Shown: positions 7,853 through 15,858 of the stretch, piece after piece
Layout: each line of letters begins with the position of its first letter
How positions within the stretch are numbered: position 1 is the stretch's first letter
DNA from: an uncultured Eubacteriales bacterium
Lineage (GTDB): Bacteria; Bacillota; Clostridia; Lachnospirales; Lachnospiraceae
Length of the DNA: 36,129 bases
Reading direction: 5' to 3'
NCBI GenBank assembly: GCA_900317095.1
Contig: ONFL01000031.1
Span: 1 to 36,129, forward strand
Notes under the pieces: generated by a model
Seen by the model: only the letters and a program-made list of their open reading frames with translations
Told to the model about the DNA's origin: nothing
Databases searched by the model: none
Translations under genes and position numbers: made by a program

Positions 7853-8843
7853 CCAACTTCTCCTTTATGGTACTTATGAGCAGCTCTATTGTCGTATCCC
7901 GGTTGACATTTGCCCGGATGCGCACGCCGGCTTTCTGGATAGCGTCCAGTATCTCGCTTATATCCCCGTAGGACGGCTTGTAAGTCTGCTTCAGTAAAAA
8001 TCTGTATTCATCCTGATAAACGATCTGATTGACGTCCGCGGTGGCTTTCAGGATCAGCACATCGTGGAACCATACAGTCATCAGATCAAGCACATCCAGC
8101 ATCTCCTGCCTGCCGCTGATCTTCATATGAAAATCGTCCACGACCTCATAGACCTCCATATCCTGGATGTTCCGCAGTATATTGACAAGATAGTCATGCA
8201 TCTCATGGAATTTCTCCGATGTTGCCATATTGATGGCTTTGCCTGTATTTCCCTGCGAATAGGCCGCGCAGATCCTGGCATTGTAGTCAGGTACCTGATA
8301 TTTCTCCATGAGAAGCTTTGTGATCTGTTCCTGACTGACCGGCCGCAGATCCAGACAGATGCATCTGGAGCGCACAGTGGGCAGGAACAGTTCCACGTTG
8401 TTGGTAAGCAGGAGGATTACCGCGTATTCCGGCGGCTCCTCTATGGTTTTGAGCAGGGCATTCTGCGCCTGCGGCGTCATCTTTTCAGCCTCGTCAATAA
8501 TATAGACCTTGCGTCTGCCCCGGTAGGGCTTTACCATGATATCGCCCACGATCTGGGAGCGGATATCGGACACGCCGATGCTTGCAGGCGTCTCGTGCGT
8601 CACATAGCGCACATCCGGGTGTGTACCGGCATCAAACAGCTTACAGGCATCACACATATTGCAGGCGTCCCCGTAACCGGCTTCACAGACCAGTGCTTTG
8701 GCAAAAGCGGCGGCAAGCAGGTTCTTCCCGGCGCCATCCTCTCCGTTCAGGATATAAGCATGATAAATTCTTCGATTCCTCAGCGCATTCTGCAGATGCT
8801 CCTTTATCTGCTCATGCCCAATAACATCTTCAAAACCTTTCAT
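7845..8843 (-). CDS. holB: DNA polymerase III delta-prime subunit
   Basis: This 332-residue AAA+ clamp-loader subunit has a P-loop GEDGAGKN at residues 34-41, a zinc module built from C53, C61, C64 and C67, the VYIIDEAEKM Walker B region, and the SRC arginine-finger motif (TVRSRC). With the tau and delta subunits it loads the beta clamp (DnaN, also encoded here) onto primed DNA. The divergent P-loop is normal for delta-prime, which need not hydrolyse ATP. The start overlaps the preceding stop as ATGA. Its position ahead of ricT is conserved across Firmicutes. Confidence 0.96.
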   Translation of the reverse strand: MKGFEDVIGHEQIKEHLQNALRNRRIYHAYILNGEDGAGKNLLAAAFAKALVCEAGYGDACNMCDACKLFDAGTHPDVRYVTHETPASIGVSDIRSQIVGDIMVKPYRGRRKVYIIDEAEKMTPQAQNALLKTIEEPPEYAVILLLTNNVELFLPTVRSRCICLDLRPVSQEQITKLLMEKYQVPDYNARICAAYSQGNTGKAINMATSEKFHEMHDYLVNILRNIQDMEVYEVVDDFHMKISGRQEMLDVLDLMTVWFHDVLILKATADVNQIVYQDEYRFLLKQTYKPSYGDISEILDAIQKAGVRIRANVNRDTTIELLISTIKEKLDD

Positions 8844-9436
8844 TCTCTCCTCTCCTCAATCCGGATATCCCCGGCGATCGTGTCACAGCACTGCCTGAGG
8901 TCTTTATTATCATAACGTCTGACAATACCGGCTTCTTTCAGCTTTTCTTCCGAAAAATCCTTCTCATCAGCCAGATACCGTCTGCACAGCTCGCTGTACC
9001 TGGGAACATTCTGCCTCCGCTCCCGGTCCAGCGCCCTCTGCAGGCGGAGTCCATCTTCAACTTCCACATAAACGGGCACTATATTGTCTGCCCCGAAATA
9101 ATCCCGCACAGACAGGTAGCTTTCCAGTGTCCCGATGAGAATACTGCTGCCCCTTTCCAGGTTGATCTGCCCGTCGTCCGCAGTAAAATATCTCCAGGGA
9201 CCATAAACCGTCTGATAGGTGCGGCTCTCTATGACCTGACCGCGGAAGCGCATCTGCCGGAAGGTATCCTCATCTACAAAAAAGTACTCCCGGCCGTTCT
9301 CTTCTCCGTCCCTGACAGGACGGGTCGTGTAAGGAACCACTCTCGACAGGCCCAGTTCCCTGCGGGACAGGAGCTCCCGGAAAATGCTGTCCTTGCCGGA
9401 TGCACTCTTTCCCATAATAAAAACCAGTCTGCCCAT
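8840..9436 (-). CDS. Guanylate-kinase-like P-loop protein
   Basis: The 198-residue product has the guanylate kinase layout: P-loop GKSASGKD (residues 9-16), a TTRP segment followed by DGEENGREYFFV, as in the GMP-binding domain, then a lid region with an RERR segment. The segment that normally reads like EYAEVFGNYYGT in Gmk is divergent here (VIESRTYQTVYGPWRY), so nucleotide specificity is uncertain and this may not be the housekeeping Gmk. I chose ATG 9436 because GGAGG lies 6 nt upstream; the earlier in-frame ATG at 9460 has no ribosome site. The stop overlaps the holB start. In Bacillus, thymidylate kinase (tmk) occupies this place after yaaO. Confidence 0.82.
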   Translation of the reverse strand: MGRLVFIMGKSASGKDSIFRELLSRRELGLSRVVPYTTRPVRDGEENGREYFFVDEDTFRQMRFRGQVIESRTYQTVYGPWRYFTADDGQINLERGSSILIGTLESYLSVRDYFGADNIVPVYVEVEDGLRLQRALDRERRQNVPRYSELCRRYLADEKDFSEEKLKEAGIVRRYDNKDLRQCCDTIAGDIRIEERRE

Positions 9437-9478
9437 TGTGGTCCTCCACTCATTTTCCATACGCGTCCACGCTGCTGC

Positions 9479-10888
9479 TCATTCTGCCAGCACCCGGATC
9501 TTTCCGTCCGGGGCGGTTCCTTCTACTTCCATGCCGGACTGCCGCCAGGCCCTGATCATATCCAGCGCCTGCTCCGTAAGGATCTCCCCCGGCACGGCCA
9601 GAGGAATTCCCGGCGGATACAGATAAATATAATCGCCGCAGATCCTCCCCTGGGCCTGGTCAGGATAAAGGCATTCCAGGTCTGCCCAGAATGCCTCTCC
9701 CAGAGGCAGTGCCCTCTGAAGGCGGGGAAAAGCTGATAAAAGCAGCTTCTGCTGCCTCTCATCCTTCTCTTTCCAGTCTCCCTGCCTGTCCAGCTTCATC
9801 AGCGCCTCTTCAAAACGGTCAAAACCCTCCCGGCTGTCAGCGGCGGATGTCATGCCCAGAATATAAAGGGGCGCCTTCATCTCCAGCTGAATGTGATAAT
9901 CCTCCAGGAGCCGGCGGTAGAGCTGTGGTCCGTCCGGACAGCAGACCACAAGCTTGGAGCGGTCATAATCCGCCGCGTTATCCGCAAAATCCTCCCGGTT
10001 CAGAAGATGAAAGCAGCCCAGGTCCGCCAGTCTCTGCCGGCACAGCTGCAGTCTCTGCCTATAATCACGGATCCTCTGCGGCTGATCCGCCATGATCCGC
10101 AGGCTCTCCTCTATGCTCCCCATCAGTATATAAGAAGGGCTGCTGGTCTGGAAAACCGTCAGCATCCGCCTCACCCGGTCACGGTCGACAAGAGAACCGT
10201 TAATATGCAGCAAAGCTGTCTGGGTAAGAGCCGGCAGGGTCTTGTGGCTGCTCTGGACCACCAGATCCGCCCCCTGCCTTACCGCACTTTCGGGAAAATA
10301 ATCCGAAAATATAAAATGCGCTCCATGGGCTTCATCAACGATCACCGGAATTCCCAGGGCATGTGCCCTGCGGCAGATCTGCGGGATATCACTGACCACG
10401 CCCTCATAGCTGGGACTGGTCAGCACCAGTGCCCGCACGTCCGGATTCTCCGTCAGCGCCCTCTCTTCCTCCTGGGCATCTATCGCGCCGGGAATGCCAT
10501 ACTGGCTGCTGACCTGCGGATAGATATAAACCGGATCCAGGTGCAGCAGCTCTATAGCATGAAAGACGGCCTTATGGCAGTTCCGGGCAGCTGCCAGCCG
10601 GCTCCCCGGCGGGCACAGCGCGGCAATAGCAGCCAGAAGTCCGCCTGAACTGCCATTTACCATAAAATGCGTTTCAGAACTGCCAAACAGATCTGCCGCA
10701 TAGTCCTGAGCTTCTTTAATCACGCCCCTGGCCTGATGCAGATTGTCGAAACCGTCTATCTCCGTAATATCCATCCGGTAGACGCGCTCCATCCCATCCG
10801 GCCACAGCTGCCGCTTATGGCCCGGCATATGCATGGGATAGACATCTGTCTGCCCGTAGTGCCAGAGCTTTTCATACAGGGACGTCAT
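9479..10888 (-). CDS. Orn/Lys/Arg decarboxylase family PLP enzyme (YaaO-like)
   Basis: A 469-residue fold-type I PLP enzyme. It opens with the family HMPGHK segment (residues 20-25), has a cofactor-binding NGSSGG loop at 78-83, DEAHGAH at 185-191 (Asp and His contacting the PLP ring), and the Schiff-base lysine K216 in SSHKTLPALTQ. It lacks the N-terminal wing domain of large inducible decarboxylases and matches the short SpeA/YaaO form. The likely reaction is decarboxylation of arginine, lysine or ornithine to a polyamine or precursor; the substrate cannot be read from the sequence. The start overlaps the upstream hydrolase stop as ATGA, and the Gmk-like gene follows. Confidence 0.9.
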   Translation of the reverse strand: MTSLYEKLWHYGQTDVYPMHMPGHKRQLWPDGMERVYRMDITEIDGFDNLHQARGVIKEAQDYAADLFGSSETHFMVNGSSGGLLAAIAALCPPGSRLAAARNCHKAVFHAIELLHLDPVYIYPQVSSQYGIPGAIDAQEEERALTENPDVRALVLTSPSYEGVVSDIPQICRRAHALGIPVIVDEAHGAHFIFSDYFPESAVRQGADLVVQSSHKTLPALTQTALLHINGSLVDRDRVRRMLTVFQTSSPSYILMGSIEESLRIMADQPQRIRDYRQRLQLCRQRLADLGCFHLLNREDFADNAADYDRSKLVVCCPDGPQLYRRLLEDYHIQLEMKAPLYILGMTSAADSREGFDRFEEALMKLDRQGDWKEKDERQQKLLLSAFPRLQRALPLGEAFWADLECLYPDQAQGRICGDYIYLYPPGIPLAVPGEILTEQALDMIRAWRQSGMEVEGTAPDGKIRVLAE

Positions 10889-11838
10889 TCCTGCCCCAGA
10901 TCATAAAGGATCCGCGCCGCTGTCTTGCCGGGAAATTCCAGATGCGGCATCCTGTTCGCCTGGGAGATAAGCTCCCTGTGAAATTTCTTATTGAAGAAAC
11001 GATATCCTTCCAGCGTCTGCCGGATGTCCGGTGTATCGGCTCCGCCGATCAGATAGACCGGCTTCTTCATGGTCTTCAGCGCAAATACCACGTTAAGCCT
11101 TGTATAGCCTCCTATGATAGAAGAGCAGGAAAAACGCGCGCTTCCGCCGCCCCTGTGTGCTGACGCATAACACTGGGCCAGCATGTCCTCATCCCAGAAT
11201 GTGGGATTGGGAAAATAATAATTATGAAATGCCCGGCGCAGGACCGATCTTGAAGTCATCATCAGATACAGAGATGTCCCAAAAACCGGAATACGCATAA
11301 ATCCGCTCAAAAGCAGCTCGTACAGTCCGGGATCATGACTCATATGATCCAGAGTCTCCGGATTGATCATAATAAACTTTCTGAACAGAGAAGGATCACG
11401 CCGGTCCGCCATGACTGCGATGGAGGAGGAATCTCCGCTCGTGATCACATCTGTCCTGCTTCCGATCACATCCCTGACAAAGCAGCATACCGCGTCTGCA
11501 TACAGAAAATTCGTATACAGTATTCTGCGTTTCTGCGATCTCCCGCAGCCCGGAAGATCTATCACATATACCGTGTGCATCTGCGCCAGTTTGCCGCGGA
11601 TGCCTTCCCATTCGTTCCCGCTGAAGAAGGGATTGAGGCTGTGGATCAGCAGAACCGGAGAGCCCTTACCTGCTTTTGTATAATGGATCTCCCCGTACTT
11701 CCAGTGATAGCTGCTGCTCTGCCCGCCGGAAATGCTCTTTCCGCGCGCTCCAAGGGCAAACACGGTCCTGTTAATACAATAAAGCAGCCCTGTACACAGT
11801 GCCGCTTCTTCTATGGTCTTTTCAAAACTGTGCTTCAT
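10885..11838 (-). CDS. Alpha/beta-fold hydrolase, unknown substrate
   Basis: This 317-residue protein has an alpha/beta-hydrolase layout: PVLLIHSLNP around residues 61-70 (oxyanion-hole region, H66), YVIDLPGCGRS at 91-101, a nucleophile elbow SGDSSS at 134-139 with S137 the likely nucleophile, and a late histidine H299 in NRMPHLEFPGK. The elbow reads G-x-S-x-S rather than the usual G-x-S-x-G. No signal peptide is evident, though the N-terminus (LCTGLLYCINRTVFAL) is mildly hydrophobic. It is the first gene of the seven-gene operon. ATG 11838 is preferred; an upstream in-frame GTG at 11853 would add five residues, and neither has an ideal ribosome site. Function is unknown. Confidence 0.8.
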   Translation of the reverse strand: MKHSFEKTIEEAALCTGLLYCINRTVFALGARGKSISGGQSSSYHWKYGEIHYTKAGKGSPVLLIHSLNPFFSGNEWEGIRGKLAQMHTVYVIDLPGCGRSQKRRILYTNFLYADAVCCFVRDVIGSRTDVITSGDSSSIAVMADRRDPSLFRKFIMINPETLDHMSHDPGLYELLLSGFMRIPVFGTSLYLMMTSRSVLRRAFHNYYFPNPTFWDEDMLAQCYASAHRGGGSARFSCSSIIGGYTRLNVVFALKTMKKPVYLIGGADTPDIRQTLEGYRFFNKKFHRELISQANRMPHLEFPGKTAARILYDLGQE

Positions 11839-11915
11839 TATTTCTATCCGCACCGCCTTTCTTTTATAAAGCCGCGACAGGAAATACAGGCTTCTGACCT
11901 GCTCTCCCTTTTATT

Positions 11916-11944
11916 ATTATATGTTAAATATCCTCTCGATACAA
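11916..11944 (-). promoter_or_regulatory. Promoter of the hydrolase-decarboxylase-gmk-holB-ricT-methyltransferase-rsmI operon
   Basis: Minus-strand -35 TTGTAT (complement of 11939-11944), 17-bp spacer, perfect -10 TATAAT (complement of 11916-11921), about 80 bp ahead of the first gene. No other strong promoter was seen between the overlapping genes downstream. Confidence 0.75.
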
Positions 11945-11973
11945 ATATTTTTCATAGATATTTTCACCATTAT

Positions 11974-11985
11974 GTTATACAATGT
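11974..11985 (+). promoter_or_regulatory. Possible -10 region of argS
   Basis: A TATACAAT stretch lies about 110 bp upstream of argS. No convincing -35 hexamer is present at 16-18 bp, so this is a weak candidate for the argS promoter. Confidence 0.3.
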
Positions 11986-12043
11986 AGGGTAATACTGGTG
12001 CATTTTGTGCCGGCAGAAAACTGCATTACTGCCAGATGAAAAA

Positions 12044-12061
12044 GCCCTGCCGCGGCAGGGC
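12044..12061 (+). promoter_or_regulatory. Perfect palindrome in the argS leader
   Basis: GCCCTGCCGCGGCAGGGC is an 18-bp perfect palindrome ending about 15 nt before the argS ribosome binding site. Just upstream, GGCAG (near 12012) and CTGCC (near 12030) could form a smaller alternative stem, and the same words recur in the palindrome, so mutually exclusive structures are possible. No U-run follows and no T-box sequence was seen. It may be a leader control element or a protein-binding site. Confidence 0.4.
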
Positions 12062-12091
12062 ACATATATTTCTAAAAAGGATCGTTATCAC

Positions 12092-13777
12092 ATGAAAAAT
12101 AAAATTATTGACCTCTTAGCTGCCCACGTTGACGCCCTTACCAGGCAGGACATTGCCGGTCTGATCGAAATCCCTCCCAAGGCGGATATGGGCGATTTCG
12201 CCTTTCCCTGCTTCCGGCTTGCCAAAGCTTACCGCAAATCTCCGGCCCTGATCGCCGGTGATCTGGCTCAGGCCTGCAGCGGAGAAAGTTTTCTTTCCGA
12301 AGTAAAGGCTGTCGGCGGCTATGTCAACTTCTATGTCGACAAGCAGCAGTATGTAAAGCAGATCCTGGATACTGTCAGCAGCTCCCCCTCCTATGGAAGC
12401 TCAGATCAGGGAAAGGGTCAGACCATATGCATAGACTATTCTTCTCCTAATGTAGCCAAGAATTTCCACATCGGCCATCTTCGCACAACGATCATCGGCA
12501 ACTCCCTTTATAAGATATTTTCAAAACTGGGATATAAGGTCGTCCGCATCAATCATCTGGGAGACTGGGGAACCCAGTTCGGAAAGCTGATCGTCGCCTA
12601 CAAGAAATGGGGCAGCAAAGAAGAAGTTGAAGAGCGGGGCATCCAGGAGCTCATGGAGCTCTATGTCCGTTTTCACAAGGAAGCCGAGAAAGACGATTCC
12701 CTCAATGATGAAGGAAGAGCCGCTTTCGCCGCTCTGGAGCAGGGGAATGAGGAATATCTTGCCATCTGGAAATGGTTTGTCGACATCAGCCTCAAGGAAT
12801 TTATGCGTATCTACAAGATCCTCGATATTGACTTTGACGCCTACACAGGAGAGAGTTTTTATCGGGACAAGACAGCAGAAGTTGTACAGCTTTTAAAGGA
12901 TAAGAATCTTCTGGTAGAGAGCCAGGGGGCAGAGGTTGTTCCCCTTGATGATTATGACATGCCTCCCTGCATTGTTGCCAAGACAGACGGAAGCTCCATC
13001 TATGCTACCCGTGACCTGGCAGCCATTCTCTACCGGAAAAGGACATATGATTTCAGCAAATGCCTTTATGTAACCGGTCTAGAGCAGAAGCTCCATTTCA
13101 GCCAGGTCTTCAAGGTTATAGACCTGATGGGGTATGATTTTGCCGGTGACCTTGTTCACATTCCTTATGGTCTGGTCAGCCTCAAGAACGGCAAGCTCTC
13201 CTCCCGGGAAGGGAATGTTATATTTGCAGAAGACCTGCTCCGGGAATCCATCCAGAAAACGACAGACATCATCAATAAAAAGAATCCTGACCTGGAGAAC
13301 AAAGAGGAAGTTGCACAGGAAGTCGGCATCGGCGCCATCATTTTCAACGATCTTTATAATCAGCGCATAAAAGACGTCACATTTGACTGGAATAAACTCC
13401 TGAATTTCGACGGAGAGACCGGTCCTTATGTACAGTATACTTATGTACGCTGCTGCAGCGTTCTCCGCAAAGTAGGCGATGTATCCGGCGTTATGGAGCC
13501 TTCACTGCTTACAGATGCAGCTTCCCTGGCCCTTCTTAAGGAAATAGATAGATTCCCTCAGGTTGTAAAGGATGCCGCTGACCGCTATGAACCGTCTGTT
13601 ATCGCAAGATACAGCATGGATCTTGCCCACGCCTTCAGCCGCTTCTATCAGGAATGTCAGATCAATGTAGAGGATGAGAAACTCAAAGCTTCCCGGGCAG
13701 GCCTGGTGAAGATCACCGCTTCTGTTTTAAAAGATGCCCTTGCCCTCCTGGGCATGAAGTGTCCGGAACAGATGTAA
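12092..13777 (+). CDS. argS: Arginyl-tRNA synthetase
   Basis: This 561-residue class Ia synthetase charges tRNA(Arg). The N-terminal Arg-specific Add1 domain (about 1-90) recognises the tRNA elbow. The HIGH motif is at residues 126-129 in SSPNVAKNFHIGH. The KMSKS-equivalent loop reads GKLSSREGN, and the DALR anticodon-binding domain with its usual C-terminal GMKCPEQM ending closes the protein. I chose ATG 12092, with AAAGGA about 10 nt upstream, rather than earlier in-frame codons that would add 29 non-conserved residues. It is head-on to replication from oriC and followed by a strong terminator, so it is probably monocistronic. Confidence 0.98.
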   Translation: MKNKIIDLLAAHVDALTRQDIAGLIEIPPKADMGDFAFPCFRLAKAYRKSPALIAGDLAQACSGESFLSEVKAVGGYVNFYVDKQQYVKQILDTVSSSPSYGSSDQGKGQTICIDYSSPNVAKNFHIGHLRTTIIGNSLYKIFSKLGYKVVRINHLGDWGTQFGKLIVAYKKWGSKEEVEERGIQELMELYVRFHKEAEKDDSLNDEGRAAFAALEQGNEEYLAIWKWFVDISLKEFMRIYKILDIDFDAYTGESFYRDKTAEVVQLLKDKNLLVESQGAEVVPLDDYDMPPCIVAKTDGSSIYATRDLAAILYRKRTYDFSKCLYVTGLEQKLHFSQVFKVIDLMGYDFAGDLVHIPYGLVSLKNGKLSSREGNVIFAEDLLRESIQKTTDIINKKNPDLENKEEVAQEVGIGAIIFNDLYNQRIKDVTFDWNKLLNFDGETGPYVQYTYVRCCSVLRKVGDVSGVMEPSLLTDAASLALLKEIDRFPQVVKDAADRYEPSVIARYSMDLAHAFSRFYQECQINVEDEKLKASRAGLVKITASVLKDALALLGMKCPEQM

Positions 13778-13805
13778 AACATACATACGTAAAGGATTTT
13801 GTAAA

Positions 13806-13834
13806 GGCCGGCAGCTGCTATGCCGGTCTTTTTT
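13806..13834 (+). terminator. Rho-independent terminator of argS
   Basis: Stem GGCCGGCA (13806-13813) pairs with TGCCGGTC (13821-13828), one G-U pair, 7-nt loop, followed by six T. It lies 28 nt after the argS stop codon. Confidence 0.85.
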
Positions 13835-13866
13835 GTACATAAATTGTACATATTTTTTTGGGAAAA

Positions 13867-13882
13867 TGTTTCACGTGAAACA
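13867..13882. promoter_or_regulatory. parS centromere site 1
   Basis: TGTTTCACGTGAAACA is an exact copy of the 16-bp palindromic parS consensus bound by ParB/Spo0J. It sits in the 317-bp gap between argS and parA, about 10 kb from oriC. ParB nucleates here and spreads to recruit SMC and organise origin segregation. Confidence 0.97.
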
Positions 13883-13942
13883 TTGTTTGCAGATTTATTC
13901 TTCTTACTCACTTGAAATTTTTGTTTAATGAATTGTCTTACA

Positions 13943-13958
13943 TGTTTCACGTGAAACA
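13943..13958. promoter_or_regulatory. parS centromere site 2
   Basis: A second exact TGTTTCACGTGAAACA, 76 bp downstream of the first and about 55 bp before the parA -35 box. ParB bound here could also affect parA transcription. The rest of the 13778-14094 gap holds the argS terminator, the parA promoter and AT-rich sequence with no gene. Confidence 0.97.
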
Positions 13959-14013
13959 TGAAAAAACACATTTTTTACTTGCCCTGATACCTCTTTTTTA
14001 GCACCTATGAATA

Positions 14014-14042
14014 TGGAAATCATAAAAGATAAATGCTATACT
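14014..14042 (+). promoter_or_regulatory. Likely promoter of parA-parB-DUF4446
   Basis: -10 TATACT (14037-14042) with a partial -35 TGGAAA (14014-14019, four of six matches) at 17 bp, about 53 bp upstream of the parA start and just downstream of parS site 2. Confidence 0.5.
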
Positions 14043-14094
14043 AGTCTTCGACAATACTTGAAACTGTTTTTACAAAATAGGAGGGTTCTCTGCT

Positions 14095-14859
14095 TTGGGA
14101 AGAACGATTGCTATTACAAATCAAAAGGGTGGAGTTGGAAAAACAACCACAGCGATCAACCTGTCCGCATGTCTTGCTGAACGCAGGAAAAAGGTCCTTC
14201 TGGTCGATCTCGACCCGCAGGGAAATTCCACCGGCGGTCTTGGTATTGATAAAAACATGCTCGATAAATCAACATATGAGATGCTTATCGGAGAGTGTCA
14301 GGCGGACCAATGTATTATTCCCACACCCATGAAAAAACTGGATCTCATTCCTTCCAACATCAATCTATCTGGTGTCGAAGTAGAACTGGTCGAAGTAGAA
14401 AACAGGGAATATCTTCTGAAGCAGAAGCTCGAGAAAATTGCAGATAATTATGATTTTATCATCATCGATTGTCCTCCTTCTCTCAGTCTTCTTACCATTA
14501 ACGCCATGACCGCTTCCGGATCTGTCATTGTCCCTATACAGTGTGAATATTATGCGCTTGAGGGACTTACACAGCTGATTCAGACAATAGATTTGATCCG
14601 CGAACGCTTAAATGAAGATCTCAAGATTGAAGGAATTCTCTTCACCATGTATGATTCAAGGACAAATCTCTCATCTCAGGTTGTTGATACTGTTAAGGAA
14701 AATCTGACCCATAATATCTATAAAACCATGATTCCCAGAAATGTAAGGCTTGCAGAAGCGCCCAGCTATGGTCTTCCCATTAACATGTATGATTCAAGAT
14801 CAGCCGGAGCAGCAGCCTACAGGGCTCTTGCAAAAGAAGTTGTTAAAAGAAAGAGGTGA
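14095..14859 (+). CDS. parA: Chromosome-partitioning ATPase ParA (Soj)
   Basis: A 254-residue small type I ParA without an N-terminal DNA-binding domain, so of the chromosomal Soj kind. It carries the deviant Walker A KGGVGKTT (residues 11-18), the A-prime motif LVDLDPQGN (36-44, D40) and the Walker B region IIIDCPP (122-128). ATP-bound ParA dimers bind DNA and are released by ParB, driving origin segregation; in Bacillus Soj also controls DnaA activity. The start is a TTG at 14095, 10 nt after GGAGG (14080-14084); no ATG fits. The stop overlaps the parB leader. It is head-on to replication, unlike soj in Bacillus. Confidence 0.97.
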   Translation: MGRTIAITNQKGGVGKTTTAINLSACLAERRKKVLLVDLDPQGNSTGGLGIDKNMLDKSTYEMLIGECQADQCIIPTPMKKLDLIPSNINLSGVEVELVEVENREYLLKQKLEKIADNYDFIIIDCPPSLSLLTINAMTASGSVIVPIQCEYYALEGLTQLIQTIDLIRERLNEDLKIEGILFTMYDSRTNLSSQVVDTVKENLTHNIYKTMIPRNVRLAEAPSYGLPINMYDSRSAGAAAYRALAKEVVKRKR

Positions 14860-14864
14860 CATAT

Positions 14865-15842
14865 ATGGCAGCCCGAAAGAAAACAGGCGGTCTCGGAAAG
14901 GGGCTTGATGCACTGATCTCACCTTCCAGGACAGCTTCAAAAGCAGAAAATGCTTCCAGATCTGCTTCAGGCAACACGCATTCTCAGGCCGCGGATCAGG
15001 TTTCTGACGAAAAAGTTAAGATTGTCGAGAAAATAGTGACCGTTCCCGACCCAAAAGGAATCCTGACTGTAAGAATTGACGAAGTAGAACCCAATACAGA
15101 CCAGCCCAGAAAAAATTTCGATGACGACGCACTGGGGGAACTTGCCGATTCTATCCGACTCCACGGAGTGATTCAGCCCCTTGTCGTAGTGAAAGAGGAT
15201 AATTATTATCGGATAATAGCCGGTGAGAGAAGATGGAGAGCAGCCCGTCTTGCCGGACTATCTGAAATTCCGGTGATCGTAAAAGATTATTCTGCAGCCG
15301 AGGCTATAGAGGTAGCTTTGATTGAAAATATCCAGAGGGAAGACTTAAATCCCATTGAAGAAGCAGATGCCTATCAGCGCCTGATCGATGAATATGGATT
15401 GAAGCAGGAAGAAGTTGCTGAGAAGGTCTCCAAAAGCAGAACGACCATCACCAACAGTCTCCGTCTTCGCAAACTGGATCCCAGAGTCAGGCAGATGCTT
15501 GCAGACAGTATGATCTCCAGCGGCCACGGCCGTGCGCTGCTGTCTATTGAAGACGGTGACAGGCAGTACCAGATTGCCATGCAGGTATTTGATAATAAAC
15601 TCAGTGTGAGACAGACAGAATCTATCATCCGCAATCTGACAAAAACAAGGAAGCCTGCCAGAACCCTGGATCCGCAAAGAGAAGCTGTATACAGAAGTCT
15701 GGAAGACCGCATGAAATCTATTTTCGGCAATAAGGTCTCTATTCAGGCTAAGAATAATAAAAAAGGCAAAATCGAAATAGAATACTACTCGGAAGATGAC
15801 CTGGAAAGAATCATTTCCATGATCGAATCCGTAAATCGCTAA
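14865..15842 (+). CDS. parB: Chromosome-partitioning protein ParB (Spo0J)
   Basis: This 325-residue CTP-dependent DNA clamp binds parS. The N-terminal GLGKGLDALI (residues 9-18) is the usual ParA-stimulating segment, followed by a variable Ser/Ala-rich linker. The ParB/Srx domain has GERRWRAARLAG (120-131, CTP binding) and ENIQREDLNP (154-163). An HTH around 180-203 reads the parS sites just upstream of parA, and the C-terminal part ending in EYYSEDDLERI is the dimerisation domain. I chose ATG 14865, served by AGGTGA; a GTG at 14856 would add three residues. No second ParB-like gene (Noc) is present in the window. Confidence 0.97.
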   Translation: MAARKKTGGLGKGLDALISPSRTASKAENASRSASGNTHSQAADQVSDEKVKIVEKIVTVPDPKGILTVRIDEVEPNTDQPRKNFDDDALGELADSIRLHGVIQPLVVVKEDNYYRIIAGERRWRAARLAGLSEIPVIVKDYSAAEAIEVALIENIQREDLNPIEEADAYQRLIDEYGLKQEEVAEKVSKSRTTITNSLRLRKLDPRVRQMLADSMISSGHGRALLSIEDGDRQYQIAMQVFDNKLSVRQTESIIRNLTKTRKPARTLDPQREAVYRSLEDRMKSIFGNKVSIQAKNNKKGKIEIEYYSEDDLERIISMIESVNR

Positions 15843-15858
15843 TAACGGAGGAATCATA

